From Ignavibacteria bacterium (GTDB taxonomy: Bacteria > Bacteroidota > Ignavibacteria > Tepidaquicellales > Tepidaquicellaceae), in contig JAIBBK010000002.1 in the NCBI GenBank assembly GCA_019694675.1, positions 1 to 64,000 of the forward strand: a stretch of 64,000 nucleotides of DNA, written 5' to 3'. A program made the position numbers and the translations under genes. The notes under the pieces are model-generated. The model ran no database searches. It saw only the letters and a list, made by a program, of their open reading frames with translations, and was not told where the DNA came from. Numbering within the stretch: position 1 is the stretch's first letter; every line of letters begins with the position of its first letter. Below are positions 36,276-44,817 of the stretch, one piece after another.

Positions 36276-37435
36276 GGAAGATCTTACTGCTTGGCTCCGG
36301 TGAGCTTGGAAAAGAGTTCACGATTTCTGCGAAGCGTTACGGACTTGAAGTCGTAGCCGTTGATTCATACGACAATGCTCCTGCTCAGCAGGTATCCGAC
36401 AAAAGGGAAGTGATCAACATGCTTGACGGTGATGAACTCGACAGGATCGTCGGCATTCATAACCCTGACATCATAGTTCCTGAAATCGAAGCGATAAGGA
36501 CCGAAAAGCTGTATGACTATGAAAGGCGCGGAATACAAGTGGTTCCAAGCGCAAGAGCAGTCAACTTCACCATGAACCGCAAAGCGATCAGAGACCTTGC
36601 CGCACAGGAACTGGGTCTTACCACTGCAAGGTACAGATATGCCTCCACTCTGGAGCAGTTTCGAGAAGCAGTGAAGGAGATCGGAATACCCTGCGTGGTG
36701 AAGCCGCTGATGTCTTCTTCGGGAAAAGGCCAAAGCACGGTGAAGTCTGAGGATGATATAGAACTGGCTTGGAATTTTGCATCGGAGAAGGGAAGGGGCG
36801 GCATGAGTGAGGTGATAGTGGAGGAGTTTATAAAATTCCATTCCGAAATTACATTGCTTACGCTCACACAGAAGAACGGCAAAACATTGTTCTGTCCACC
36901 TATAGGTCACAGGCAGGAGCGCGGCGATTATCAGGAAAGCTGGCAGCCCTGCAATGCAGGAACAAAACAGATTGCCAAGGCTCAGGACATTGCATCCAAA
37001 GTGACTGCGGCGCTGACGGGAGCAGGAATCTGGGGAGTAGAGTTTTTTCTTACTGCTGACGACGTCGTCTTCTCCGAACTTTCCCCCAGACCGCATGATA
37101 CAGGCATGGTTACTCTTGCAGGAACTCAGAACTTCAATGAATTCGAACTTCATCTGCGCGCTATTCTCGGATTGCCTGTTAATGAGATCGCATTCATGAG
37201 ATCGGGTGCAAGCGCAGTAATTCTTGCACAGCAGGAAACAGAAGGAGAGCCGGAGTATTCCGGACTTGAAGAGGCATTGTCATATATCAATTCCGATCTC
37301 AGGATCTTTGGAAAGCCTTCTGCAAGGCAACACAGAAGAATGGGAGTTGCACTCACATGGGGTGAGCAAGTTTCCGAGATCGACGGACTGCGTGACCGCG
37401 CGAAGAAGATCGCTTCCCGTATCAGTATAAGCTGA
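36272..37435 (+). CDS. purT: phosphoribosylglycinamide formyltransferase 2 (formate-dependent)
   Basis: 387 residues from a TTG overlapping the previous stop. ATP-grasp architecture: [22 protein letters not shown], then [25 protein letters not shown] and [18 protein letters not shown]. These are specific to PurT, which makes formyl-GAR from formate and ATP in purine synthesis, an alternative to the folate enzyme PurN. The second gene of the run that begins with the S51 fusion. Confidence 0.95.
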   Translation: MRKILLLGSGELGKEFTISAKRYGLEVVAVDSYDNAPAQQVSDKREVINMLDGDELDRIVGIHNPDIIVPEIEAIRTEKLYDYERRGIQVVPSARAVNFTMNRKAIRDLAAQELGLTTARYRYASTLEQFREAVKEIGIPCVVKPLMSSSGKGQSTVKSEDDIELAWNFASEKGRGGMSEVIVEEFIKFHSEITLLTLTQKNGKTLFCPPIGHRQERGDYQESWQPCNAGTKQIAKAQDIASKVTAALTGAGIWGVEFFLTADDVVFSELSPRPHDTGMVTLAGTQNFNEFELHLRAILGLPVNEIAFMRSGASAVILAQQETEGEPEYSGLEEALSYINSDLRIFGKPSARQHRRMGVALTWGEQVSEIDGLRDRAKKIASRISIS

Positions 37436-37505
37436 ACTATAAACCTCCGATGAACATCACGAACTTGACAGCCAACAGCGGCTCAATGATCATGCGCACT
37501 CTCAG

Positions 37506-38690
37506 ATGACCGGAGAAGCCAGGTCGGAATTTCTGAACAGAGCCGAATCCTCTCTTACTGACGGTTCATTTGTTAAGATGACATTCGGAAAGTACAGGGG
37601 CGGAGATGGCGACTTCAAAGGCCTAAATGTGACTCTTGTTTCACTGAAAGACGGCAACCGGCTTTCATTCAGGTTCATTTACAAGACGAAAGATGTTGTA
37701 AAGAACTACGAGATACCTGAAGGGCTTGATATGATTCGCCGGATAACAGGAAATGACTTTCTTACGGCAAATCTCTTCACACTTACCAGAGACTACAGTC
37801 TTGACCACTCAAAGAAGCTTGTTCCCATACTGCATGAAAGGAAACCGTCATTTACAGAGCAGGGCACGTTACAGCATAACAGGGAGAAAGAAAGATTCGC
37901 TGATCCTCACGCCCGCTATTTCAATCTGCTCGGAATTGCCTCAGCAGACGGAAAGATTCATGCAGACAAGTACGGAAAGTTCAGGCAGGTTGACAGATTC
38001 ATACGTACAGTTGACTCGCTGATCGGAGCACTTCCGGATTCCGAAACGAGAAGCATCACTGCAACTGACCTGGGCTCGGGCAAGAGCTATATGACATTCG
38101 CGCTTTATGATTATCTGTCAAACAAGAGAGGCCTGCATGCAGCAGTATCCGGCATCGAACAAAGAAAGGAGCTCGCTGAGCTTTCAAACGACATTGCGGT
38201 CCGGTGCGGTTTTCAGGGGCTGTCGTTTACTGCCGGAGTGATCCCGGCCGAGGGCAGAAATGACCTGGATATTGTGACTGCACTTCACGCATGTGATACG
38301 GCAACGGATGATGCCATAGTGTATGCGCTGAATTCAAATGCTTCAATGATAATGCTCGCCCCGTGCTGTCAGAAGTATCTCAGGCACAGGATAAAAATTC
38401 CGGACGACATGAAGCCATTGCTCAGGCATCCGATTCATGAGGAGAGATTCTCGGTAATGCTCACCGATTCTCTGCGGGCACTCGTACTTGGATACCACGG
38501 ATATGAAACGAAGATCTTCGAATTTGTCTCCGATGAGCATACAGCAAGGAACACTATGATTACCGGAGTCAGGAAGGATTTGCCCGAAAATATGCGAAAG
38601 CAAAGGCTTGACGAGATCATGCATCTTAAACAGAAATTCGGTCTTACCGATTTTTATCTGGACAGGGTCATGGGGATGTTTTCAGCTTAG
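37506..38690 (+). CDS. class I SAM-dependent methyltransferase (Methyltransf_32-like)
   Basis: 394 residues. N-terminal 150 residues of unknown fold. SAM site ATDLGSGKSYMTFALYDYL (about 188-206), then VTALHACDTATDDAIVYAL (about 258) and MIMLAPCCQKYLR. This set is seen in the METTL25/GSTCD-like and bacterial Methyltransf_32 group. The substrate is unknown; RNA or small molecule are both possible. Confidence 0.8.
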   Translation: MTGEARSEFLNRAESSLTDGSFVKMTFGKYRGGDGDFKGLNVTLVSLKDGNRLSFRFIYKTKDVVKNYEIPEGLDMIRRITGNDFLTANLFTLTRDYSLDHSKKLVPILHERKPSFTEQGTLQHNREKERFADPHARYFNLLGIASADGKIHADKYGKFRQVDRFIRTVDSLIGALPDSETRSITATDLGSGKSYMTFALYDYLSNKRGLHAAVSGIEQRKELAELSNDIAVRCGFQGLSFTAGVIPAEGRNDLDIVTALHACDTATDDAIVYALNSNASMIMLAPCCQKYLRHRIKIPDDMKPLLRHPIHEERFSVMLTDSLRALVLGYHGYETKIFEFVSDEHTARNTMITGVRKDLPENMRKQRLDEIMHLKQKFGLTDFYLDRVMGMFSA

Positions 38691-38716
38691 CATCAAGGTT
38701 TTGAAGCGGCCGGATG

Positions 38717-38738
38717 CGCCGGCAAATATTTGCCGGCG
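38717..38738. repeat. 22-bp perfect palindrome upstream of ferritin
   Basis: CGCCGGC, AAATATTT, GCCGGCG: fully self-complementary, GC arms around an AT core, the same design as the elements near 24.7-25.0 kb but a different sequence. Lies 27 bases after the methyltransferase stop and over 110 bases before the ferritin start; may also act as a hairpin. Confidence 0.75.
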
Positions 38739-38826
38739 CGGGTTGTGCCGCAACTTCAGATGTATCCGTAACAGGGGACAAGTCGTTATTCTGCATTACT
38801 GAATTTTCATTCAGTTCCTCAAGTCA

Positions 38827-38834
38827 TATCTTTG
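38827..38834 (+). promoter_or_regulatory. -7 element of ferritin promoter
   Basis: TATCTTTG, matching TAnnTTTG, 21 bases before the ferritin ATG. No convincing TTG is found at the -33 distance. Confidence 0.35.
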
Positions 38835-38855
38835 CAGTAAATTACAAAACACACA

Positions 38856-39374
38856 ATGCTGACACAAAAACTGCAGGACGCGCTAAACGAGCAGATCAAC
38901 AGGGAGTTCTTTTCGGAGTATCTTTACCTTGCGATGTCTGCCTACTTCGAATCGGTCGAGCTGGAAGGGTTCGCCAACTATTTCAATGTTCAGGCTCAGG
39001 AAGAGCATTTTCACGCAATGAAGATGTTCAATTTTGTTCATGACAAGGGAGGAAGGGTATATCTGAAAGCTCTGCCTGAACCGAAGAACGAATACCAGTC
39101 AGTGATCGGTACAATAGAGGAATCGCTTGAACATGAGAGGTTCATCACCGAGAGCATAAACAAGCTCATGGATATTGCCATAAAGGAGAACGATCACTCG
39201 GTCATTAGTTTTCTCAAATGGTATGTGGATGAACAGGTAGAGGAGGAAGCAACTCTTACGAAGCTGGTAGCGAAGATGAAAATGATAAACGGCGAAGGTC
39301 TCGGACTGCTGACAATAGACACCGAACTGCTTTCGAGGAAGTTTGACCTGGCCGCGGAGAAAGCGGGCGCTTAG
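38856..39374 (+). CDS. ftnA: ferritin (non-haem)
   Basis: 172 residues forming a four-helix bundle. Ferroxidase ligands are visible: Glu in NREFFSEYLYLAMSAYFE, the E-x-x-H pair in VQAQEEHFHAMKMFNF, and Glu in VDEQVEEEATL. It stores iron as ferrihydrite in a 24-mer shell. Palindromes stand on both sides (38717-38738 and 39394-39413). No Fur-like box was recognised. Confidence 0.96.
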   Translation: MLTQKLQDALNEQINREFFSEYLYLAMSAYFESVELEGFANYFNVQAQEEHFHAMKMFNFVHDKGGRVYLKALPEPKNEYQSVIGTIEESLEHERFITESINKLMDIAIKENDHSVISFLKWYVDEQVEEEATLTKLVAKMKMINGEGLGLLTIDTELLSRKFDLAAEKAGA

Positions 39375-39393
39375 GATTTTCCGGCAACGGCGT

Positions 39394-39413
39394 GCGGCAT
39401 TATATAATGCCGC
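39394..39413. repeat. 20-bp perfect palindrome at the 3' ends of ferritin and DinB genes
   Basis: GCGGC, ATTATATAAT, GCCGC: perfect, again GC arms and AT core. It covers the last codons and stop of the DinB-type gene (stop 39400-39402) and lies 19 bases after the ferritin stop, between convergent genes, so a bidirectional terminator is possible even without T-runs. Confidence 0.75.
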
Positions 39414-39855
39414 CCGCCCCCAGCCGCCTGTAATAATTTATCTGCCCCAGGTGATAATTCAGATGAGTGATCAGATGGATAAGCAGATATGACGTCGAAA
39501 CCTTCCCGAACGATTTCTCCAATGGATAATCGCTCTTCAGATCTTCATCCGTGATCTCCGCCAGCGCTGCAGCAACAACATGCTTCGTGTTCTCAATGCT
39601 CCCGATCAATTCACTCCTCGGCACATCCTTCGCCGAAAACTCAAGTTCCCTGTCCCTCACGTAACCCGTGCCGCCAAGCACCGCACCGATGAAATGGTTC
39701 AGGTTTCCCGCTATATGCAAAGCAAGATTCCCTGCGGTATTTGAAACCCCATCTCTTTTCACCCAAAGCGATGCTTCGTCGGGGAACTGCATCAGCTCCT
39801 CCTTTAGTCTGTCCAACTCCCTTTGAATGAAACTGTTAAACAGCTCACCGTACAT
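39400..39855 (-). CDS. DinB-like superfamily protein (DUF1572 type)
   Basis: 151 residues from the ATG at 39855, chosen because AAGGAGAAGG lies directly upstream; an ATG 84 bases earlier is open but lacks such a site. Helical-bundle motifs: LALHIAGNLNHFIGAVLGGTGY with the first His, and LIHLITHLNYHLGQINYYRRL with the HxxxHxxxHxG-like metal site. DinB/YfiT-fold proteins bind metal; many are thiol-dependent transferases, but the reaction is unknown here. The last three residues before the stop are encoded within the palindrome at 39394. Confidence 0.82.
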   Translation of the reverse strand: MYGELFNSFIQRELDRLKEELMQFPDEASLWVKRDGVSNTAGNLALHIAGNLNHFIGAVLGGTGYVRDRELEFSAKDVPRSELIGSIENTKHVVAAALAEITDEDLKSDYPLEKSFGKVSTSYLLIHLITHLNYHLGQINYYRRLGAGGII

Positions 39856-40087
39856 TCTGCCTTCTCCTTTCGTTTGTTTAGTTGGCCGCAAGCAACGGCT
39901 CAGATCAATTTTCGCCATAATATCCATTAAGACATTCATTTCGTATGCATAATTTCTTTACTGCCGGAATTCCGCGGCGTGGGCATCCAGATGATCCCCA
40001 ATGCTATTGTATTGTGTGCGGCGGGAGCGTAAATCAGAATTTATCTTCAAAGCCCCTTTCGCTATTTTAACGAAATTCAAAACAGCG

Positions 40088-42106
40088 ATGGAACCCACAC
40101 AGACGCTCGACTTTAAAAAACGATCGATGATATTTGACAGAAGAAATTACTCGGACGAAATACTTATTGATCTGTACCGGTCAATTCTCCTTCCCAGGTT
40201 GATCGAAGAAAAAATGCTCCTGCTTCTGAGAAAAGGCAGGATCTCAAAATGGTTCTCCGGCATTGGACAGGAAGCGATCTCGGTCGGTGTGACAAAGGCG
40301 CTTCAGCCTGACGAATATGTTCTTCCGATGCACAGAAATCTCGGTGTCTTCACATCACGCAATATGCCTCTCGATAAGCTCTTCAAGCAACTGCAGGGAA
40401 AGTTCAACGGCTATTCCAAAGGCAGGGAAAGATCCTTTCACTTCGGAAACAATGACCATCATATTGTCGGAATGATCTCGCACCTCGGCCCGCAACTCGG
40501 CATTGCTGACGGAATAGGACTTGCTGATCTTCTGAAAAATGAAAAGAAAGTTACGGTTGCATTCTCAGGTGACGGCGGTACGAGTGAAGGTGATTTTCAC
40601 GAGTCCCTGAACGTCGCTGCAGTGTGGAGCCTCCCTGTGATCTTCATAATTGAGAACAACGGTTACGGTCTCTCCACTCCTCTCAATGAGCAATACAAAT
40701 GCGAGAATCTGACAGACAAGGCCATAGGATACGGAATGGAGGCTTTGCAGATTGACGGGAACAATATCCTTACCGTATATGATACGATCAAGACTTATGC
40801 AGAATCCATTCGCCTTGCGCCCAGGCCCGTAATGATCGAGTGCATTACGTTCCGGATGCGCGGCCATGAAGAAGCTTCCGGCACAAAGTATGTTCCCAAG
40901 GAACTCTTTGAAGAGTGGGGAAAGAAAGACCCGGTTGAGAACTTCGAGTCATATCTCACAGAAGAGCTGATTCTCACGGACGATATGAAGAATGAGATCA
41001 GAAAGGAATTCAGGGAAAAGATAGATAAGGCGCTTGACGAGACGTTTGCGGAACCGGAAGTTGTGCCTGTAACAGAGATCGAACTTCAGGATGTGTATGC
41101 GCCTTACGTTCAGACAGTCACAGAGCCAAAGACAAACAAGGTATCTCCAAAGAGGTTTGTTGATGCCATTTCCGACGGCCTCAGGCAGTCAATGCAGAAA
41201 TACGGCGAGCTTGTGATAATGGGGCAGGACGTTGCGGAATACGGCGGAGTGTTCAAGGTCACCGAGAACTTCTGCAAGGAGTTTGGCAAGGAAAGAGTGC
41301 GGAATACACCCCTTTGCGAATCGGCAATAGTCGGCGCCGCACTTGGATTGTCTGTAAGAAAGATGAAGTCCGTGGTGGAGATGCAGTTTGCCGATTTTGT
41401 CACCTGCGGTTTCAATCAGATCGTGAACAATCTTGCGAAGATCCATTACCGGTGGGGACAGAATGCGGATGTTGTGGTGAGAATGCCATGCGGAGCCGGT
41501 GTGGGAGCAGGACCGTTCCACTCGCAGTCAAACGAAGCATGGTTCTTTCATGTGCCGGGACTTAAAATCTTCTACCCTTCAAATCCTTATGATGCAAAGG
41601 GACTGATCACAGCCGCCATTGAAGATCCGAACCCCGTTATGTACTTCGAGCACAAGGCGCTGTACAGAAGCATCACGGAAGATGTTCCCGATGATTATTA
41701 CACAATCGAGTCAGGCAGGTCGAGGATAGTTGCAGAAGGCGATGATGCCACGGTGGTTACTTACGGTATGGGAGTTCACTGGGCGAAGAAAGCAATTGAG
41801 GAACTTGGCGATGCGAAGGTTGAACTCATTGACCTGCGCACTTTGCTTCCGTGGGATAAGGATGCTGTGACTTCAAGCGTGAAGAAGACCGGCAAACTTC
41901 TTGTGCTTCATGAAGACACAATTACGGGAGGCATTGGCGCGGAGATCTCCGCATATGTTACAGAGCACTGCTTCGAATATCTTGACGCGCCGGTTATCCG
42001 CTGCGGAAGCCTTGATACTCCGGTGCCGTTTGCCGTTACTCTTGAAGAGAACTTCTTCCGGAAGGACGCATTTAAAGAGAAACTCGGAAGACTTATTGAA
42101 TACTGA
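40088..42106 (+). CDS. 2-oxoacid dehydrogenase E1, fused alpha-beta subunits (second copy)
   Basis: 672 residues from the ATG at 40088 (an upstream TTG frame adds a 29-residue leader of poor quality). Alpha half with GDGGTSEGDF (about 161) and ENNGYGLS; beta half from about 350 with VIMGQDVAEYGGVFKVTENF and the transketolase C-terminal block. It differs strongly from the E1 at 3955 in the alpha half (FHFGNNDHHIVGMISHLG), so they are separate subfamilies rather than a recent copy. Substrate uncertain (branched-chain, pyruvate or acetoin). 132 bases before the TonB receptor gene. Confidence 0.9.
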   Translation: MEPTQTLDFKKRSMIFDRRNYSDEILIDLYRSILLPRLIEEKMLLLLRKGRISKWFSGIGQEAISVGVTKALQPDEYVLPMHRNLGVFTSRNMPLDKLFKQLQGKFNGYSKGRERSFHFGNNDHHIVGMISHLGPQLGIADGIGLADLLKNEKKVTVAFSGDGGTSEGDFHESLNVAAVWSLPVIFIIENNGYGLSTPLNEQYKCENLTDKAIGYGMEALQIDGNNILTVYDTIKTYAESIRLAPRPVMIECITFRMRGHEEASGTKYVPKELFEEWGKKDPVENFESYLTEELILTDDMKNEIRKEFREKIDKALDETFAEPEVVPVTEIELQDVYAPYVQTVTEPKTNKVSPKRFVDAISDGLRQSMQKYGELVIMGQDVAEYGGVFKVTENFCKEFGKERVRNTPLCESAIVGAALGLSVRKMKSVVEMQFADFVTCGFNQIVNNLAKIHYRWGQNADVVVRMPCGAGVGAGPFHSQSNEAWFFHVPGLKIFYPSNPYDAKGLITAAIEDPNPVMYFEHKALYRSITEDVPDDYYTIESGRSRIVAEGDDATVVTYGMGVHWAKKAIEELGDAKVELIDLRTLLPWDKDAVTSSVKKTGKLLVLHEDTITGGIGAEISAYVTEHCFEYLDAPVIRCGSLDTPVPFAVTLEENFFRKDAFKEKLGRLIEY

Positions 42107-42238
42107 ACATAACCGGATTTCACCGGGATCCGCAATCAGAGTGGCTTTTGCAGCTGAAACGATGCTCGTCAGATGTTGCCTTCATATGACCTCAGACAAT
42201 TATTTCTCCGGTGTATGTTCATTTTCTGCCGGCTGAGC

Positions 42239-44539
42239 ATGCGGAGTTCACTTCTGTTTGCCTGTCTGATCTCTGCGGCCGCAATTCTGCTATCGACGTA
42301 TCCCTCAGATGTCTTGCCTCAGGACAAAGGTATTGTAACCGGCGTTGTGCTTGATGCCGAAACACTGAGTCCGGTTGAAGATGCAAGGGTCGAACTGCTG
42401 GGCAGCGGAATTGAAATGAACACAGACTCAGCAGGCTGGTTCAGTTTTTCCGGACTTTCCTATAACAGTTACGGCGTAAGGATCAGCCGCACAGGTTATG
42501 AGGCGCAGATCAAATCCGATCTTGTCCTGTACGCAAGCAAGCCTCTCGAACTCAGGATCCTCCTTGAGCCGAGAGGCATAACCACGGGGCCGATTGATGT
42601 GACCGCAAACTTCTTCCAGAGAAGTTCAGATGTAAACATTAGCTCGATGAACCTGGACTTCGAAGAGATCAGAAGGGCGCCCGGAGCTACGGAGGATATC
42701 TCCCGCATGCTGCAGTCCGCACCGGGCGTGGCAATAGGAAATGATCAGCGAAATGACATAATAGTTCGCGGCGGATCGCCGGCAGAGAATCTCATACTCA
42801 TTGACGGCGTAGAAGTGCCGAACATAAACCACTTCGGAAGTGACGGTTCCACAAGCGGAGCGATCGGATTCATTAACACGAAATTTATCTACGAAACAAA
42901 TCTCCTCACGGGCGGCTTTCCTGTTCTCTACGGCGATAAGCTCTCCGGCGTGGTTGATATCAGCTTTCGTGACGGCAGTAAAAAGAATTTCTTCGGAGAC
43001 ATAAATCTTTCCATTGCCGGATTCGGAGGATTGTTCGAAGGGCCGATCTCAGAGAACGGCTCGTATCTTGTTTCCGTCAGAAGAAGTTATCTGGAACTGC
43101 TTAAGAATTCCATCAGACTCACTTCTGTCCCGAACTACTGGGATGTGAACCTGAAAACAACATACAGCTTCAGCCCAACCGACAAAGTCAGCCTCATCGG
43201 GCTTCTCGGACTTGACAAGATAGATTTTTCCGGAGAGTCCGCCGAAAATAATCCTTACGGAAATTCCCTCAACAATCAGAACACCCTTGCGACGGGCGTC
43301 AATTACACAAAACTGCTCCGCAAGGGATACTGGGAAAATGTGATCTCCGATGCTTACGCAGATACCTACGTGAAACAGATAGACAGCAGGACGGCTAATC
43401 CGAATTTCATCTATGATGCAAGAAACAATGAAGTGATCTGCCGCTCGAACCTTAATTACGCGCTTTCCAGAACTGTCACGCTCAACGCGGGCGTTGGAGG
43501 AAAGTTTGCGTCAGTGAACAGTTCAATGTTTCTGAAAGGAGATACAAACGCCGCGGGTTATTATTATGATACTATCAACGCTGTTTCTGAATTCAACACA
43601 TACAAACTCTTCGGTCATGCAAACGTCACAGGCAAACTGCTGAATGACAGGCTTACGGTAAATGCCGGTGCGAGGATCGACTACTTCGAATACATAGATC
43701 TGAAAGCATATTTTTCTCCAAGAGCGGGATTGTCTTACAAAGTGACTCCCGTTACTCAATTCAATCTCGCGGGAGGAATTTACTTTCAGTCGCCAGAGTA
43801 CATCTGGCTTAGTGCAGACCCCCGGAATAAGGCCCTGAACTCCATAAGATGCTCCCACATCATCGCCGGCCTGGAACATTACTTCATGGCTGATCTTAAG
43901 GCATCCGTTGAGTTCTATTACAAGGAATACAAGGATTACGCAGTCTGGAAAGATATTCCCACTTATATTCTTGTTGACGGCGGCACGGATTTCGGTCCGA
44001 ATATCGTAGGCGAAGCAGTTAGCGCCGGCAAAGGGATCGTGAGAGGCATTGACTTCAGCATTCACAAGAAACTCTCCGGTTACGGACTGTACGGACTGCT
44101 CAACTATTCATTCATTCATTCGGGATTCAGCGCTCTTGAAGGCGGAGTGAAGCCCGGTGCTTTTGATCCCGGACATGTGCTGACGCTCATCGCAGGTTAT
44201 CAGCTGAGGAACGGATGGCTGGCCGGAATAAAATTTAAATACAACGGAGGCAGGCCGTATACTCCCATTGACGAGCAGGCTTCGTTTGCAGTTAACCGGG
44301 CCGTGTATGCAACTGACGATTTCAACAGCTCCAGGTATCCGTACTATATGAGGTTCGATGTCAGAGTTGACAAGAAGTTCGATTTCAGCAAGTCAAGCCT
44401 TGTTGCCTATCTGGAACTTCAAAACGTCTTCAACCGGGAGAATATTTACAGTTACTATTGGGATGATTTTGACAGGAATCTTGAAACGATCTATCAGTGG
44501 GCATTTCTTCCTGTGGTGGGAATAAGCATGCAGTTCTAG
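42239..44539 (+). CDS. TonB-dependent receptor with CarboxypepD_reg-like N-terminal domain (second copy)
   Basis: 766 residues from the ATG at 42239 (MRSSLLFACLISAAAILLS, a signal peptide ending near DVLPQ). Earlier ATGs at 42173 and 42215 would extend it. N-terminal regulatory-like domain, then the plug with RRAPGATEDISRM and NDIIVRGGSPAENLILIDG, then the barrel ending ISMQF. It is clearly paralogous to the receptor at 6167. No TGAACAnTGTTCA operator is seen before it, so the TetR at 8525 probably does not control it. Ligand unknown. Confidence 0.92.
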   Translation: MRSSLLFACLISAAAILLSTYPSDVLPQDKGIVTGVVLDAETLSPVEDARVELLGSGIEMNTDSAGWFSFSGLSYNSYGVRISRTGYEAQIKSDLVLYASKPLELRILLEPRGITTGPIDVTANFFQRSSDVNISSMNLDFEEIRRAPGATEDISRMLQSAPGVAIGNDQRNDIIVRGGSPAENLILIDGVEVPNINHFGSDGSTSGAIGFINTKFIYETNLLTGGFPVLYGDKLSGVVDISFRDGSKKNFFGDINLSIAGFGGLFEGPISENGSYLVSVRRSYLELLKNSIRLTSVPNYWDVNLKTTYSFSPTDKVSLIGLLGLDKIDFSGESAENNPYGNSLNNQNTLATGVNYTKLLRKGYWENVISDAYADTYVKQIDSRTANPNFIYDARNNEVICRSNLNYALSRTVTLNAGVGGKFASVNSSMFLKGDTNAAGYYYDTINAVSEFNTYKLFGHANVTGKLLNDRLTVNAGARIDYFEYIDLKAYFSPRAGLSYKVTPVTQFNLAGGIYFQSPEYIWLSADPRNKALNSIRCSHIIAGLEHYFMADLKASVEFYYKEYKDYAVWKDIPTYILVDGGTDFGPNIVGEAVSAGKGIVRGIDFSIHKKLSGYGLYGLLNYSFIHSGFSALEGGVKPGAFDPGHVLTLIAGYQLRNGWLAGIKFKYNGGRPYTPIDEQASFAVNRAVYATDDFNSSRYPYYMRFDVRVDKKFDFSKSSLVAYLELQNVFNRENIYSYYWDDFDRNLETIYQWAFLPVVGISMQF

Positions 44540-44577
44540 GCTTCGTACTCCGCGAGATTCATGAGAATCCGGAGAAG

Positions 44578-44763
44578 TCAGTCAAAGTACCTGTAGATCA
44601 TGATTATTGCAACTGCAAGCAGAACCACATACAATCCTATCAGGAACTTATTCCTCAATTGCTTTCTCTTCAGCATTCTTCTCTCATAAGAAACGTAGCT
44701 CTTGGAATAATCTCCTGAATACGGATCCCACTTGTAATGCTTCCTTACTTTTTCTAAGTCCAT
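44578..44763 (-). CDS. small single-pass membrane protein
   Basis: 61 residues: a charged cytosolic N-terminus (MDLEKVRKHYKWDPYSGDYSKS, RRMLKRKQLRNK) and one transmembrane helix (about 40-57, FLIGLYVVLLAVAIIMIY). It lies 54 bases downstream of carB on the same strand and may be co-transcribed. No family recognised. Coding character is supported by the sharp charge/hydrophobic division. Confidence 0.55.
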   Translation of the reverse strand: MDLEKVRKHYKWDPYSGDYSKSYVSYERRMLKRKQLRNKFLIGLYVVLLAVAIIMIYRYFD

Positions 44764-44817
44764 GTTTTGCTTTGTTCAAAAAAGATCACTGCGGCGTGAC
44801 TAACCTCAGCAATGATA

